Source: Chitinophagales bacterium
GTDB taxonomy: Bacteria; Bacteroidota; Bacteroidia; Chitinophagales; JADJOU01
Direction: 5' to 3'
Assembly (NCBI GenBank): GCA_016787225.1
Contig: JAEUUY010000019.1
Location: 61,204-125,203, forward strand
DNA length: 64,000 bases
Positions 1 to 8,899 of the stretch are shown one piece after another. The first letter of the stretch is position 1, and each line of letters opens with the position of its first letter. A model generated the notes under the pieces. It ran no database searches and was not told where the DNA came from. It saw nothing but the letters and a program-made list of their open reading frames with translations. The position numbers and the translations under genes were made by a program.

Positions 1-1170
1 AATTTGTGGGTGACACCCAAAGTGACTATCCCCTTAAATAGAAAAATATGTGAAGGCGAAGTATTTATGGGTCATACCACTTCAGGATTTTATATAGACA
101 CGTTGCGAAATGATATTGGATGTGATAGCATTATTACTCATTTAACGCTCAGGGTAATACCGAAAGATTCACTTCTGCGAAAAACAATCTGCGAAGGCGA
201 GAGTTTTCTAGGTTATGATTCTACTGGAGTTTATTTCGACAATATTATTGATGAAAATAATTGTCCTCGATTGAGAAGACTTGAACTTACTGTAAATCCG
301 ACTACTTATGGCAGTGAGACAAAAATCATTTGTTTCGGTGAAACTTATAAAGGGAAAAATAAAACGGGGAAGTATTCCATAAAATACAAAAACGTCAATG
401 GTTGTGATAGTTTCTTTAGTTTGGATTTGACTGTAAAGCCAGACTTTCTTACTAAGACTCTAAGGGATACCAATACCTGTAGAGGAAATCCCATTACACT
501 GGGAGTAAAAGAAGGATATAAAGCCTATGAGTGGAATGATGGCGAAAATACTGCAGTTCGGAACGTAAATATATCGGATAACTATGTAGTTACAGTTACT
601 AACCATGATGACTGCCTGTCTACAGACAAAGCCAAGGTTTTTTTCTACCCGCTGCCAAAAGTAGAAATAGGAGAGGATACGATTATTTATGATGGGGAAA
701 TACTACGATTAGAACCGAAGATATCTGGAATTTTGAATTACCAAGGTTTAAGGTGGTCGCCTAAACAACTTTTTAAGTGTGATTCTTGCCTCAATCAATG
801 GCTTGAAACTGGACAGAGCACCTATGTCAAATTAGCTTATAACGATAAATACACTTGTTACGGACAAGACTCTTTTGATATCAGAGTTTTACCTGTTCAG
901 AATGTCGGACTACCGACTGCCTTCTCTCCCAATGGAGACGGAGAGAATGACTATTTTGAACTCAATGGAGGTCCTGTGCGTAGTCTTAGTATTTCTATTT
1001 TTAATCGCTGGGGAGAAAAAGTATATGAATATACTGGCAAGACTCCTGCGTGGGATGGTAAATATAAAGGTGAGCCATCCCCTACTGGGGTTTATACCTA
1101 TTTTGTCCGCTTCAATTTATACAAAGGTGGCATTCAGGAAAAGATGGGAACATTTACGATAATACGATAA
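1..1170 (+). CDS. T9SS type B sorting domain protein (5' end outside window)
   Basis: The reading frame is open from the first base, so this is the C-terminal 389 residues of a longer secreted protein. It contains three degenerate repeats of about 40 residues with the pattern IC-x-GE ... TG-x-Y ... GCDS ... L-x-LTV (last repeat less regular at its start), resembling Ig-like stalk modules of large Bacteroidota surface proteins. The last 90 residues (from FSPNGDGEND, through IFNRWGEKV, to a Y-T-Y-F-V-R strand and FTIIR) match the gliding-motility CHU_C / T9SS type B sorting domain, which directs export through the type IX secretion system and surface attachment or release. The function of the missing N-terminal part is unknown. 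The 238 bases after the stop hold only the clpB promoter region. Confidence 0.88.
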   Translation, partial: NLWVTPKVTIPLNRKICEGEVFMGHTTSGFYIDTLRNDIGCDSIITHLTLRVIPKDSLLRKTICEGESFLGYDSTGVYFDNIIDENNCPRLRRLELTVNPTTYGSETKIICFGETYKGKNKTGKYSIKYKNVNGCDSFFSLDLTVKPDFLTKTLRDTNTCRGNPITLGVKEGYKAYEWNDGENTAVRNVNISDNYVVTVTNHDDCLSTDKAKVFFYPLPKVEIGEDTIIYDGEILRLEPKISGILNYQGLRWSPKQLFKCDSCLNQWLETGQSTYVKLAYNDKYTCYGQDSFDIRVLPVQNVGLPTAFSPNGDGENDYFELNGGPVRSLSISIFNRWGEKVYEYTGKTPAWDGKYKGEPSPTGVYTYFVRFNLYKGGIQEKMGTFTIIR

Positions 1171-1301
1171 TGTTACGCCATTTTGTCTTGCTCTTTAAAC
1201 AAAAAGCCACGTCATTTCGTCTCATAAACGTCTAAAAGACATAGATTAGTATGATCAACTAATTTTATTATGACACCTTGTCTCTTATTCTTTGAATGTA
1301 T

Positions 1302-1309
1302 TAAATTTG
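1302..1309 (+). promoter_or_regulatory. Possible -7 box of clpB promoter
   Basis: TAAATTTG matches the Bacteroidota -7 consensus TAnnTTTG. A TTG lies 21 bases upstream (1278-1280), where a -33 element is expected. The distance to the clpB GTG is about 100 bases, so a long leader is implied. No heat-shock operator was recognised. Confidence 0.4.
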
Positions 1310-1408
1310 AATGAATATTCTAGAATGAATTGAGTTCGCAATATCTTATTTTAAAATATGAGGAAGAGCCTATTCAACATTTAAAATTCAAAATTAAACA
1401 TTAACTCA

Positions 1409-4006
1409 GTGGATATTAAAAAACTTACTATCAAATCGCAAGAGCTCCTTCAAAAAGCTCAAAACAAAGCTGTTGAGGCTTCACATCAGGCTATAGAGAA
1501 TGCGCATATCGCAATGGCAATCTTGGAAGATGCCGAGAATTTAGTCCCTCAAATTGTGAAGAAATTGGGAATTCAGCCTACACCAATAGTCAACAAATTG
1601 GAGGAATCTATTCAAAAAATACCGCGAGTTTCAGGTACAGATTCTGGTCAATACCTCAGTAGAAATGCCCAGACAGTCATGGTGAAAGCGGAATCATTGC
1701 TCAAAGACGTTGGTGATAGTTATGTGAGCCCTGAATTGGTCATGTTATCTATGCTTATGCAAAGTGATGATACTGCCAAATTACTCAAAGAGTTCGGTTT
1801 AAAAGAATCTGAATTTCGCAAAGCACTCAAGGAAATACGAGGTAATCAAAAAGTAGATTCGAATACGACAGAAATGACCTACGATTCTCTCGGAAAATAT
1901 GCTATTAATTTAAACGAACAAGCTGAAAAAGGCAAGCTCGATCCTGTAATTGGACGTGATGAAGAGATAAGACGGGTTCTACATATTCTTTCACGAAAGA
2001 CAAAAAACAACCCAATGCTTATAGGTGAACCTGGAGTAGGTAAAACTGCCATAGCTGAAGGTATAGCCAAGCGAATCGTCAATGGGGATGTACCAGAAAA
2101 CTTATTAGATTTAAAAGTGTTTGCACTAGACATGGGTGCACTTCTAGCGGGTGCCAAGTACAAAGGAGAATTTGAAGAGCGACTCAAGGCCGTGGTTAAA
2201 GAAGTGGTAGAGAGTGATGGCAAAATTGTATTGTTTATTGATGAAATTCATACCCTCATAGGTGCAGGAAAGTCTGACGGAGCTATGGATGCAGCGAATA
2301 TTCTCAAACCATCTTTAGCACGGGGGGAATTGCGTTCTATCGGAGCTACTACTCTAGATGAATATCAAAAGTATTTTGAAAAGGACAAAGCTATGGAGCG
2401 AAGATTTCAAAAAGTGATGATCGAAGAGCCTGATGAAGAAGCGGCCATATCTATCTTGCGAGGTCTGAAAGAGCGCTACGAACGTTACCACAATGTAGAG
2501 ATAAAAGATGAGGCCATTATTTCAGCAGTTACCCTTTCACAGCGATACATAACGGATCGTTTCTTGCCCGATAAAGCTATAGACCTCATCGACGAAGCTG
2601 CGGCAAAACTGAGACTTGAAATTAATTCAGTTCCGGAAGAGCTAGATGAACTCAATCGAAAAATAATGCAGCTCGAGATAGAGCGAGAAGCCATCCGTCG
2701 TGAAAATGATGAGACGAAACTGAAAAGTATCGAAGAACAATTAGCGAAATGGAATTTGAGTCGAGAAGAATTTAAATCCAAATGGGAAAAGGAAAAATCA
2801 ATTGTCGATAAGATTCAAGATGCTAAATCTAAATTAGAAGCCCTAAAACTAGAGGCAGAACAAGCAGAGCGTAGTGGAAATTACGCCCGCGTTGCAGAAA
2901 TTCGCTATGGATTGATGACTTCTACCCAAGCAGAAGTAGAAGCTTGTGAAAAAGAACTCAAGTCCATAGAGGGAGGAGATAAGTTGATGAAAGAATTTGT
3001 CACATCCGAAGATATCGCAGAGATCGTGAGTAAGTGGACAGGTGTGCCGGTGCAGTCTATGTTGCAGTCTGAAAAAATGAAATTACTTCATCTTGATGAA
3101 GAACTTCGCAAACGAGTTGTAGGTCAAGAAGAAGCAGTCGAGGCAGTAGCTAGCGCCATATTGCGTAGTCGAGCAGGTTTGCAAAATCCAAATCGTCCTA
3201 TCGGTTCATTTTTATTTCTAGGTAGCACAGGAGTAGGGAAGACCGAGTTGGCAAAGGCTCTAGCCGAATATCTATTCAACGATGAAAATGCTTACATCCG
3301 AATAGACATGAGTGAATACTCTGAGAAACATAGTGTAAGCCGTCTCGTGGGTGCGCCTCCGGGCTATGTAGGATATGAGGAAAGCGGTCAATTGACAGAA
3401 GCTGTAAGGCGAAGACCTTACTCCGTCGTGTTGCTCGATGAAATAGAAAAAGCACATCCTGATACCTTCAATATTCTTCTTCAAATGCTTGACGATGGAC
3501 GATTGACGGACAATAAAGGTCGCCTCATTAACTTTAAGAATACCATTATCATTATGACCTCCAATATGGGTTCGGATATCATTTTAGAGGGATTCGATGA
3601 TGTGGAAGACGAAAATATGGCTAATGTGGCTCCTATTGTGAAGCAAAAACTGGTAGGGCATCTCAAAACCATCATAAAACCTGAATTTATCAATCGTATC
3701 GATGATATAGTTCTATTCCTCCCATTAAGGAGGTCCGTAATTCGAGAAATAGTGAAGATTCAGCTAAAACAGGTTGAGGATTTACTAGCCGATCAAGATT
3801 TAAAATTAGAGATATTACCTGCAGCCTTGGATTATCTGGCAGAGCATGGTTATGACCCAGAGATGGGCGCTAGACCATTGAAAAGATTGATTCAACGTGA
3901 CATTGTCAATCTTATATCTAAGAAAATAATCGCTGGAGATTTTGTCAAGGGGATGATTATTTATATTGATGCTGTCGATGATATTTTAGCGGCGTACACG
4001 AAGTAG
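1409..4006 (+). CDS. clpB: ATP-dependent chaperone ClpB
   Basis: This is a full-length hexameric AAA+ disaggregase (865 residues; the family is about 860) that works in the cytoplasm with DnaK to pull apart protein aggregates. Visible in order are a Clp N-terminal repeat domain (about 1-145), NBD1 with Walker A GEPGVGKT at 206-213 and the DEIH Walker B, a long charged coiled-coil middle domain (about 400-530), and NBD2 with GSTGVGKT at 605-612 and a DEIEKAH Walker B, then the ClpB C-terminal domain. No ClpP-docking loop was noticed, which fits ClpB rather than ClpA/ClpC. The start is GTG at 1409; the preceding 25 bases are a low-complexity A/T/C tract without a Shine-Dalgarno sequence. The gene appears monocistronic. 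Confidence 0.97.
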   Translation: MDIKKLTIKSQELLQKAQNKAVEASHQAIENAHIAMAILEDAENLVPQIVKKLGIQPTPIVNKLEESIQKIPRVSGTDSGQYLSRNAQTVMVKAESLLKDVGDSYVSPELVMLSMLMQSDDTAKLLKEFGLKESEFRKALKEIRGNQKVDSNTTEMTYDSLGKYAINLNEQAEKGKLDPVIGRDEEIRRVLHILSRKTKNNPMLIGEPGVGKTAIAEGIAKRIVNGDVPENLLDLKVFALDMGALLAGAKYKGEFEERLKAVVKEVVESDGKIVLFIDEIHTLIGAGKSDGAMDAANILKPSLARGELRSIGATTLDEYQKYFEKDKAMERRFQKVMIEEPDEEAAISILRGLKERYERYHNVEIKDEAIISAVTLSQRYITDRFLPDKAIDLIDEAAAKLRLEINSVPEELDELNRKIMQLEIEREAIRRENDETKLKSIEEQLAKWNLSREEFKSKWEKEKSIVDKIQDAKSKLEALKLEAEQAERSGNYARVAEIRYGLMTSTQAEVEACEKELKSIEGGDKLMKEFVTSEDIAEIVSKWTGVPVQSMLQSEKMKLLHLDEELRKRVVGQEEAVEAVASAILRSRAGLQNPNRPIGSFLFLGSTGVGKTELAKALAEYLFNDENAYIRIDMSEYSEKHSVSRLVGAPPGYVGYEESGQLTEAVRRRPYSVVLLDEIEKAHPDTFNILLQMLDDGRLTDNKGRLINFKNTIIIMTSNMGSDIILEGFDDVEDENMANVAPIVKQKLVGHLKTIIKPEFINRIDDIVLFLPLRRSVIREIVKIQLKQVEDLLADQDLKLEILPAALDYLAEHGYDPEMGARPLKRLIQRDIVNLISKKIIAGDFVKGMIIYIDAVDDILAAYTK

Positions 4007-4036
4007 AATATACTCCTATCACTTAGTATAATTTTA

Positions 4037-4139
4037 CCCACAAAGGCACCAAGACTGAAATTATAAAGCTAAAAATCTCTCTGTTGTTCTGATAGAACTA
4101 TCGAGACAGGTGATAATTACTACTTAGTGTCTTTGTGGC
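4037..4139. repeat. Imperfect inverted-repeat element between convergent genes
   Basis: A 17-base arm at 4037-4053 and its inverted partner at 4123-4139 agree at 14 of 17 positions. Read outward-in, each arm has two CAC-nAAnn octamers, the same architecture as the GxxExxY cassette ends at 30622-30640. The interior has a smaller imperfect palindrome (GATAG / CTATC, about 4091-4102). The element fills the gap between clpB and the M16 protease, which converge here, so it could also act as a bidirectional terminator. Confidence 0.55.
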
Positions 4140-4161
4140 AAGTAACAATTGATAACTTGTA

Positions 4162-6876
4162 TTATTTCTTTACATTAAAATCACCAGAGTAAATAAGAAT
4201 AAAGTTGTCCATATTGATGTATTTTTTTGCAGCATCATTTACCTCTTGTAGTGTTACTTTCTGTAATTTTTCACTAAATTCATCGTAGTATTTCAGATCT
4301 TTTTTCTGCTCCATGTATCGATTTAATAGACTCGCAATAAAATTATTATTGCCTAGCCCTATTTTTCTTTCCTGAATCTGGCTGCCTTTAATATCCGATA
4401 GTTCCTTGCTTGTAAAACTTCCTTGGCTTGCTTTGGTGAGTTCTTCTATAAGGGCATTATTTAGTTTATCTTTAAAACTTGGATTGAAAAAGGCATAAGT
4501 GCCGAAGCTACCAATTTGATCCTCAAAATCTGCAGACAAAAATGATCCAGCTCCATAGCTCATTCCCTCTGCTTCACGGAGTCTCTGAGCTATTCTCGAA
4601 TTTAGAAAAGCCCCACCGCCTATAATTTCATTGGCCATATACATAGCAGGGAAATCTGCGTCTTTCTCGCAAAGTGACATATTGAGAGTGCCGGCAGAAA
4701 CTGCATTCGTTTTATCATTGATTTGAATAGTTTCATTCTGCTTGGTCGTAGCTATATTTAGTTTTTTGATTTTGACGTATGGGGTCTTGGCATTCCAACC
4801 ACTAAAAATTTCTTTTAGTGCTTTAGTTGCCGCAACTTTATCTACTTCACCCACGAAGGATGCATATCCTTCATTGAGCCCAATAAATTTCTGATAGAAG
4901 TCCTTGACATCTTGAAGTTTTGCTTTTGAAAAACCTAGCAGTTGCTCATCAATAGTCATACTGCCTAGTGGGTGTCCTTTAGGATAAGGATTAGTTTTTA
5001 TACTGAGTGTCGTGAAAGCTACGTTTTGCGGATCGTTTTTATAAGCTTCATACATTGTTTTATATTCGAGTACCACTTTGTCAAACTCATTTTGATCAAA
5101 AGACGGATTGCGCAGAATATCTCTTAACAGATTCATAGTAGCCTGCATATTGTCTTTATCGGTATTAATAGAGATAGATAGAAAGTTAGCTCCGAAATTG
5201 ACATTGATATCTGATTTTAATTTATCGAGTTCGTCCTTTATTTGAGTTCTATTCTTGGTAGTAGTGCCAGATTTTAACACCGATCCAAGTAGCATTGCTG
5301 CTATATCGGTATGCATTAAACTTTGTTCATCCCCTTGAAAAATTTTAATTCTCCCTACTATCTTATTATTTTTAGTTGGCTTATTCAATATGGAATATTG
5401 AAGTTTACCATCGATATCTCCTCGTTGAACATTTTTCTTGATATTATCGATGCTAGCATCAAATTCCTGAAGTGTTTGGGTTTGTTCTTTACCTTTATAA
5501 TCTTTTACCAAGGCATTAATATCAGGTCTTTCATCTACTTTCACTCTATCTGTATTTCTTTCAGGTATAAACTGTCCCCAAGTGCGGTTAGAAGGCCTGT
5601 AGTATCTGGCAGCGACTCTTTCCAAATCGGTTACGGTAATTTTATCAATATTATCGCGATAGATATACAACAATCTATAATCGCCCGATGCAATAATTTC
5701 AGTCAAGAAAATACCAAAATTGATCGTATTGCTCATAGCTCTATCTATCTGCTTTGTGAGTGAAGCTTTTGCCCTTTGCAATTGTTCTTCGGTGAATTTT
5801 GTTTGAGGCAAACCATCCAGTACCTTCCACATTCTGTTTTTTGGCTCATCGACAGATTGATCCATAGGAATATTCATGGAAAAATAGGTATAGCCTGGAT
5901 CATAGAGTGGCATTGAGTAACCATAAACAGAAGTGGCTAGCTTAGTGTCCATAAGCTCTTTATAGAGTAATCCCGAACCTTCAGACGTTAGTATTTCTAT
6001 GAGGGCATCATTCACAATGTAATCCTTATCAGAAGCTGCAGGAGTATGATAGGCTAAAGCTATAATGCGTTCATCTCCATTTCTTTTCAACTCTACATAG
6101 CGCTCACCATCCTGAGGTGGCTCTACGGTATAGGTAGGCTGCAGCACACGCGTGGGTTTAGGCAGAATAGCTAAGTTTTTAGCAATATACTCCAATGCCT
6201 TTTTCTCATCAAACTTACCTGCTATAATAAGTGTGGCATTATCAGGTTGATAGTATTTTTTATAGAAGGCTCTAAGATTTTCTACAGGTACTCTTTCTAT
6301 ATCTTCACGGCTGCCTATGGTCGAATTTCCATAATTATGCCACAGATACATTGTAGATAGGATGCGTTCATTCAGTACACCTCCGGGATTATTTTCTCCT
6401 ATTTCAAATTCATTGCGAACCACACTAAACTCTTTTTCGAGCTCTTCTTTGAGAATTTTGGCATTGACCATTCTATCTGCCTCCATTTCTATAGCCCATT
6501 TCAGATTACTATCCGCTGCGGGCAATATTTCATAATAATTGGTGCGATCATACCAGGTAGTTCCATTCGCGGAGGCACCTCTGTCTCCTATAGCTTTTTT
6601 TATGTCTTTAAAATTTTTACAAGACTTGAATAACATATGTTCGAGTAAATGGGCCATCCCAGTCTCTCCATACCCTTCATGTCTGGAGCCTACGTGATAA
6701 ATGATGTTTACAAGAAGATTGCTCTGTGAAGGGTCAGAAATCAATAAAATCTTGAGTCCATTTTCACATTTAAACTCTTTGATACCTTCCATTGTCCTTA
6801 CTGGTGTAGGAAGTTTTATTTGACTGGACATATATTGCGCAGCTAATAATAATGCTGCTAATAGGATTTTTTGCAT
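4162..6876 (-). CDS. M16 family zinc metallopeptidase (two-domain, exported)
   Basis: This 904-residue protein is a fused pair of M16 peptidase halves (pitrilysin/insulinase superfamily). An N-terminal hydrophobic stretch (residues 3-17) followed by SSQ looks like a signal peptide, placing it in the periplasm or at the outer membrane. The inverted zinc motif HLLEH is at residues 76-80 and the third ligand is probably E156 in the VVRNEFE segment, so the N-terminal half is predicted active. The C-terminal half lacks a second HxxEH, as usual for the non-catalytic partner domain. Substrates cannot be deduced. It starts about 106 bases after the small TonB-domain gene on the same strand and may be read from that promoter. 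Confidence 0.92.
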   Translation of the reverse strand: MQKILLAALLLAAQYMSSQIKLPTPVRTMEGIKEFKCENGLKILLISDPSQSNLLVNIIYHVGSRHEGYGETGMAHLLEHMLFKSCKNFKDIKKAIGDRGASANGTTWYDRTNYYEILPAADSNLKWAIEMEADRMVNAKILKEELEKEFSVVRNEFEIGENNPGGVLNERILSTMYLWHNYGNSTIGSREDIERVPVENLRAFYKKYYQPDNATLIIAGKFDEKKALEYIAKNLAILPKPTRVLQPTYTVEPPQDGERYVELKRNGDERIIALAYHTPAASDKDYIVNDALIEILTSEGSGLLYKELMDTKLATSVYGYSMPLYDPGYTYFSMNIPMDQSVDEPKNRMWKVLDGLPQTKFTEEQLQRAKASLTKQIDRAMSNTINFGIFLTEIIASGDYRLLYIYRDNIDKITVTDLERVAARYYRPSNRTWGQFIPERNTDRVKVDERPDINALVKDYKGKEQTQTLQEFDASIDNIKKNVQRGDIDGKLQYSILNKPTKNNKIVGRIKIFQGDEQSLMHTDIAAMLLGSVLKSGTTTKNRTQIKDELDKLKSDINVNFGANFLSISINTDKDNMQATMNLLRDILRNPSFDQNEFDKVVLEYKTMYEAYKNDPQNVAFTTLSIKTNPYPKGHPLGSMTIDEQLLGFSKAKLQDVKDFYQKFIGLNEGYASFVGEVDKVAATKALKEIFSGWNAKTPYVKIKKLNIATTKQNETIQINDKTNAVSAGTLNMSLCEKDADFPAMYMANEIIGGGAFLNSRIAQRLREAEGMSYGAGSFLSADFEDQIGSFGTYAFFNPSFKDKLNNALIEELTKASQGSFTSKELSDIKGSQIQERKIGLGNNNFIASLLNRYMEQKKDLKYYDEFSEKLQKVTLQEVNDAAKKYINMDNFILIYSGDFNVKK

Positions 6877-6981
6877 AGTTGGTTTTAATTTTAAGTGAAA
6901 AGAAAATATTTTAAATTATAAAGGTTGGGAATAAGGAATGTATCCTTTGAGATTGAATTTTTCCAGCTGGTTTTTTGCCAA

Positions 6982-7383
6982 TTATTTTATGGTGAAATTT
7001 ATTGGAACATCAAAATAAACAGCTACGTTTTTACCTGCTTGTTTTCCAGGTTTCCATTTTGGCATTTTTTTAATGACACGAACCGCCTCTTCGTCGCAGC
7101 CTCCACCTATACCTTTTGTGACTTTTACCTTTAGAATAGAGCCATCACTATGGACTACGAAGTTAACCATGACTACCCCTTGTATGTTATTTTTTAGTGC
7201 CTTGACAGGATATTTTATATTCTTTTGCAAGAACGCCATTAATGCATTATCTCCACCCGGGAACTCAGGCATCTGCTCTGCAAATACATATGGTTCTTCG
7301 GATTTATCTGAGCTACTTTCTTGGCTATAGCAGGATAAAGATATCAATAAGAGGAAGGCAATCAAGTTGATATTTTTTTTCAT
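6982..7383 (-). CDS. Anchorless TonB C-terminal domain protein
   Basis: The 133-residue product has a signal peptide (MKKNINLIAFLLLISLSCYSQ) and then only a TonB C-terminal domain, with the landmarks FAEQMPEFPGGD, GVVMVNFVV, GCDEEA and WKPGKQ. It is a close paralogue of the last ~105 residues of the TonB gene immediately upstream, but lacks the transmembrane anchor and the proline-rich linker. The ATG at 7383 is preferred over an upstream in-frame start at 7440 because a -7 box (7396-7403) and the tonB terminator (7411-7431) lie inside that extension. Without an anchor it cannot transmit proton-motive force in the normal way. It may bind TonB-dependent receptors or peptidoglycan, but this is inference. 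Confidence 0.85.
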   Translation of the reverse strand: MKKNINLIAFLLLISLSCYSQESSSDKSEEPYVFAEQMPEFPGGDNALMAFLQKNIKYPVKALKNNIQGVVMVNFVVHSDGSILKVKVTKGIGGGCDEEAVRVIKKMPKWKPGKQAGKNVAVYFDVPINFTIK

Positions 7384-7395
7384 AAATTGTTTTTC

Positions 7396-7403
7396 CAAAG
7401 ATA
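7396..7403 (-). promoter_or_regulatory. -7 box for the anchorless TonB-domain gene
   Basis: On the minus strand this reads TATCTTTG (consensus TAnnTTTG). It lies 13 bases before the ATG, shorter than the roughly 20 bases seen at other genes in the window, and just downstream of the tonB terminator. The gene therefore seems to have its own promoter. Confidence 0.55.
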
Positions 7404-7410
7404 TAAAAAA

Positions 7411-7431
7411 ACCCGAAGAATTTCTTCGGGT
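7411..7431 (-). terminator. Intrinsic terminator of the exbB-exbD-exbD-tonB operon
   Basis: An 8-bp stem (ACCCGAAG / CTTCGGGT) closes a 5-base loop and is followed on the minus strand by a T run. It starts 24 bases after the tonB stop codon. The opposite strand also has a T run, so it could work in both directions. Confidence 0.85.
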
Positions 7432-7454
7432 TTTTAACAAATTACTATTTTTAA

Positions 7455-8264
7455 TTACTCTATTTTGAAGTTAACCGGTACGTCAAAGTAAACCGGAACA
7501 GGCTGACCTCCTTGTTTACCAGGCTTCCAGCGAGGCATGTTACGCACGACTCTTGCGGCTTCTTCATCGCAGCCGCCTTTGATACCTTTGGTTACATTTA
7601 CTTTACTGATGCTACCATCAGCATTGACTACGAAATTAACCATAACGACACCTTCTATTTCATTCTCCAAAGCAAATGCAGGATATTTGATATTTCTCTG
7701 AAGGTAGGCCATGAGGGCATCGTCGCCTCCAGGGAACTCAGGCATTTGTTCTGCAAAAACCAAAGGTTCGTCCACTTTTGGAGCTTCTACTCCCTTACCA
7801 GCATCATCTCCAGCATCGAGGTCGTCTAGTTCTTGTCCTACTACTGTAGCAGTAGATATCTCAGCCTTGGATTCTTTTACTTCTTCCACTGTTTTAATTT
7901 CCTCATCCGGTGGTGCTACTTCTACAATCTTCGGTGGGACAAACTGAATAGTTGCTTTCACTGGCGGCGGTGGCGGTGGCGGCGGCGGTGGTGGAGTTTT
8001 CTCATTGAGTGGCGGTGGAGCTTTAAGCTCTGTAACCTTGCGTATTGGAGCCTTGGTCTCAAAAACTATTTTATCTTTCAATTTCTCATAAACAACATAG
8101 CCTACAATGATACCTAGGACAAGGAATAGAAAAATAACTAAGGATCTTTTGAGATGCTGAGGATAACTCTTCCGCAGGTCATACGCACCATATGATTTAT
8201 TTTTACCTCTGAATAAGAGGTCGTCTAGTGAGCCCTTCAAGGCTATTACTTGATCTATATTCAT
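7455..8264 (-). CDS. tonB: Energy transducer TonB
   Basis: This 269-residue protein links the inner-membrane proton-motive force to outer-membrane TonB-dependent receptors. It has a cytoplasmic head of about 40 residues, one transmembrane helix (about residues 41-62), a proline-rich periplasmic spacer including a run of eleven prolines, an acidic segment, and a TonB C-terminal domain (about 165-269) with FAEQMPEFPGGD and WKPGKQ. The cytoplasmic LLFRGKNKSYGAYDLRKSY stretch is typical of Bacteroidota TonB. It is the last gene of the exbB-exbD-exbD-tonB operon, 11 bases after the second exbD, and is followed by a clear terminator. Confidence 0.95.
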   Translation of the reverse strand: MNIDQVIALKGSLDDLLFRGKNKSYGAYDLRKSYPQHLKRSLVIFLFLVLGIIVGYVVYEKLKDKIVFETKAPIRKVTELKAPPPLNEKTPPPPPPPPPPPVKATIQFVPPKIVEVAPPDEEIKTVEEVKESKAEISTATVVGQELDDLDAGDDAGKGVEAPKVDEPLVFAEQMPEFPGGDDALMAYLQRNIKYPAFALENEIEGVVMVNFVVNADGSISKVNVTKGIKGGCDEEAARVVRNMPRWKPGKQGGQPVPVYFDVPVNFKIE

Positions 8265-8275
8265 CTTATTCTTAT

Positions 8276-8863
8276 TTATTTTTGAACTGCTTTTTTCATA
8301 GAATTCTCAACTAAAATCTTTTCTGGATCTGAAATCGGTAGAATGGCATAAAATTTTATATCATTGATATGCATTTCATCCAAGATATCTACCATATTGC
8401 CATATACAGATGAGTCTACAGCTTTTATCAATACCATGGTTTTATTGTTCTTTTTGGAATCCATTCCCATTCCTCCAGGTAAGGCAGCGACTGCTTTTTT
8501 CTTATCCATAATTACCTTACGTATGCCTTTTTCTTTATCAAAGGAAGTAGCTACAATAGCATTAGGATCCGCTGCTGCTTTTTCTGGACTACCAAAGTAG
8601 TATAGAATAACATTTTTAGGCGCTAATAAAACGGTCATAACCACATCATCATCTACTTTAGGAGGGTTAGGTGGAATATTTTTTGTATCAGGCAAGGCTA
8701 TTTCCATTGCCTTAGGTTTAGCTAGGGTGGTCGTCAAGATAAAGAAGGTGATGAGTAGAAATGCTAAGTCTACCATCGGTGTCAAATCTAAACGGGGAGA
8801 GGGTTTACTACCTCGGCCTTTTTTCCCACCCCCGCCCTGGGGGTTTTCTGCTACATCAGCCAT
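8276..8863 (-). CDS. exbD: ExbD/TolR family biopolymer transporter (second copy)
   Basis: The product is a 195-residue ExbD-type protein with a Gly/Lys-rich cytoplasmic N-terminus and one transmembrane helix in the segment LDLTPMVDLAFLLITFF. The aspartate in PMVDLAF is the proton-carrying residue of the ExbB-ExbD channel. The rest is a periplasmic domain. It lies 36 bases after the first exbD and 11 bases before tonB. Two non-identical ExbD copies in tandem are common in Bacteroidota Ton clusters and may form a heterodimer in the pentameric ExbB ring. At 195 residues it is longer than E. coli ExbD (141), with the extra length in the periplasmic part. Confidence 0.93.
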   Translation of the reverse strand: MADVAENPQGGGGKKGRGSKPSPRLDLTPMVDLAFLLITFFILTTTLAKPKAMEIALPDTKNIPPNPPKVDDDVVMTVLLAPKNVILYYFGSPEKAAADPNAIVATSFDKEKGIRKVIMDKKKAVAALPGGMGMDSKKNNKTMVLIKAVDSSVYGNMVDILDEMHINDIKFYAILPISDPEKILVENSMKKAVQK

Positions 8864-8899
8864 ATCTTTTTACTTTTTCAGTTTAATTTACTACATTAA

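Noticed and set aside
875..1162. 95-codon plus-strand frame inside the T9SS protein
   Set aside because: It is in a shifted frame of a well-supported conserved domain.
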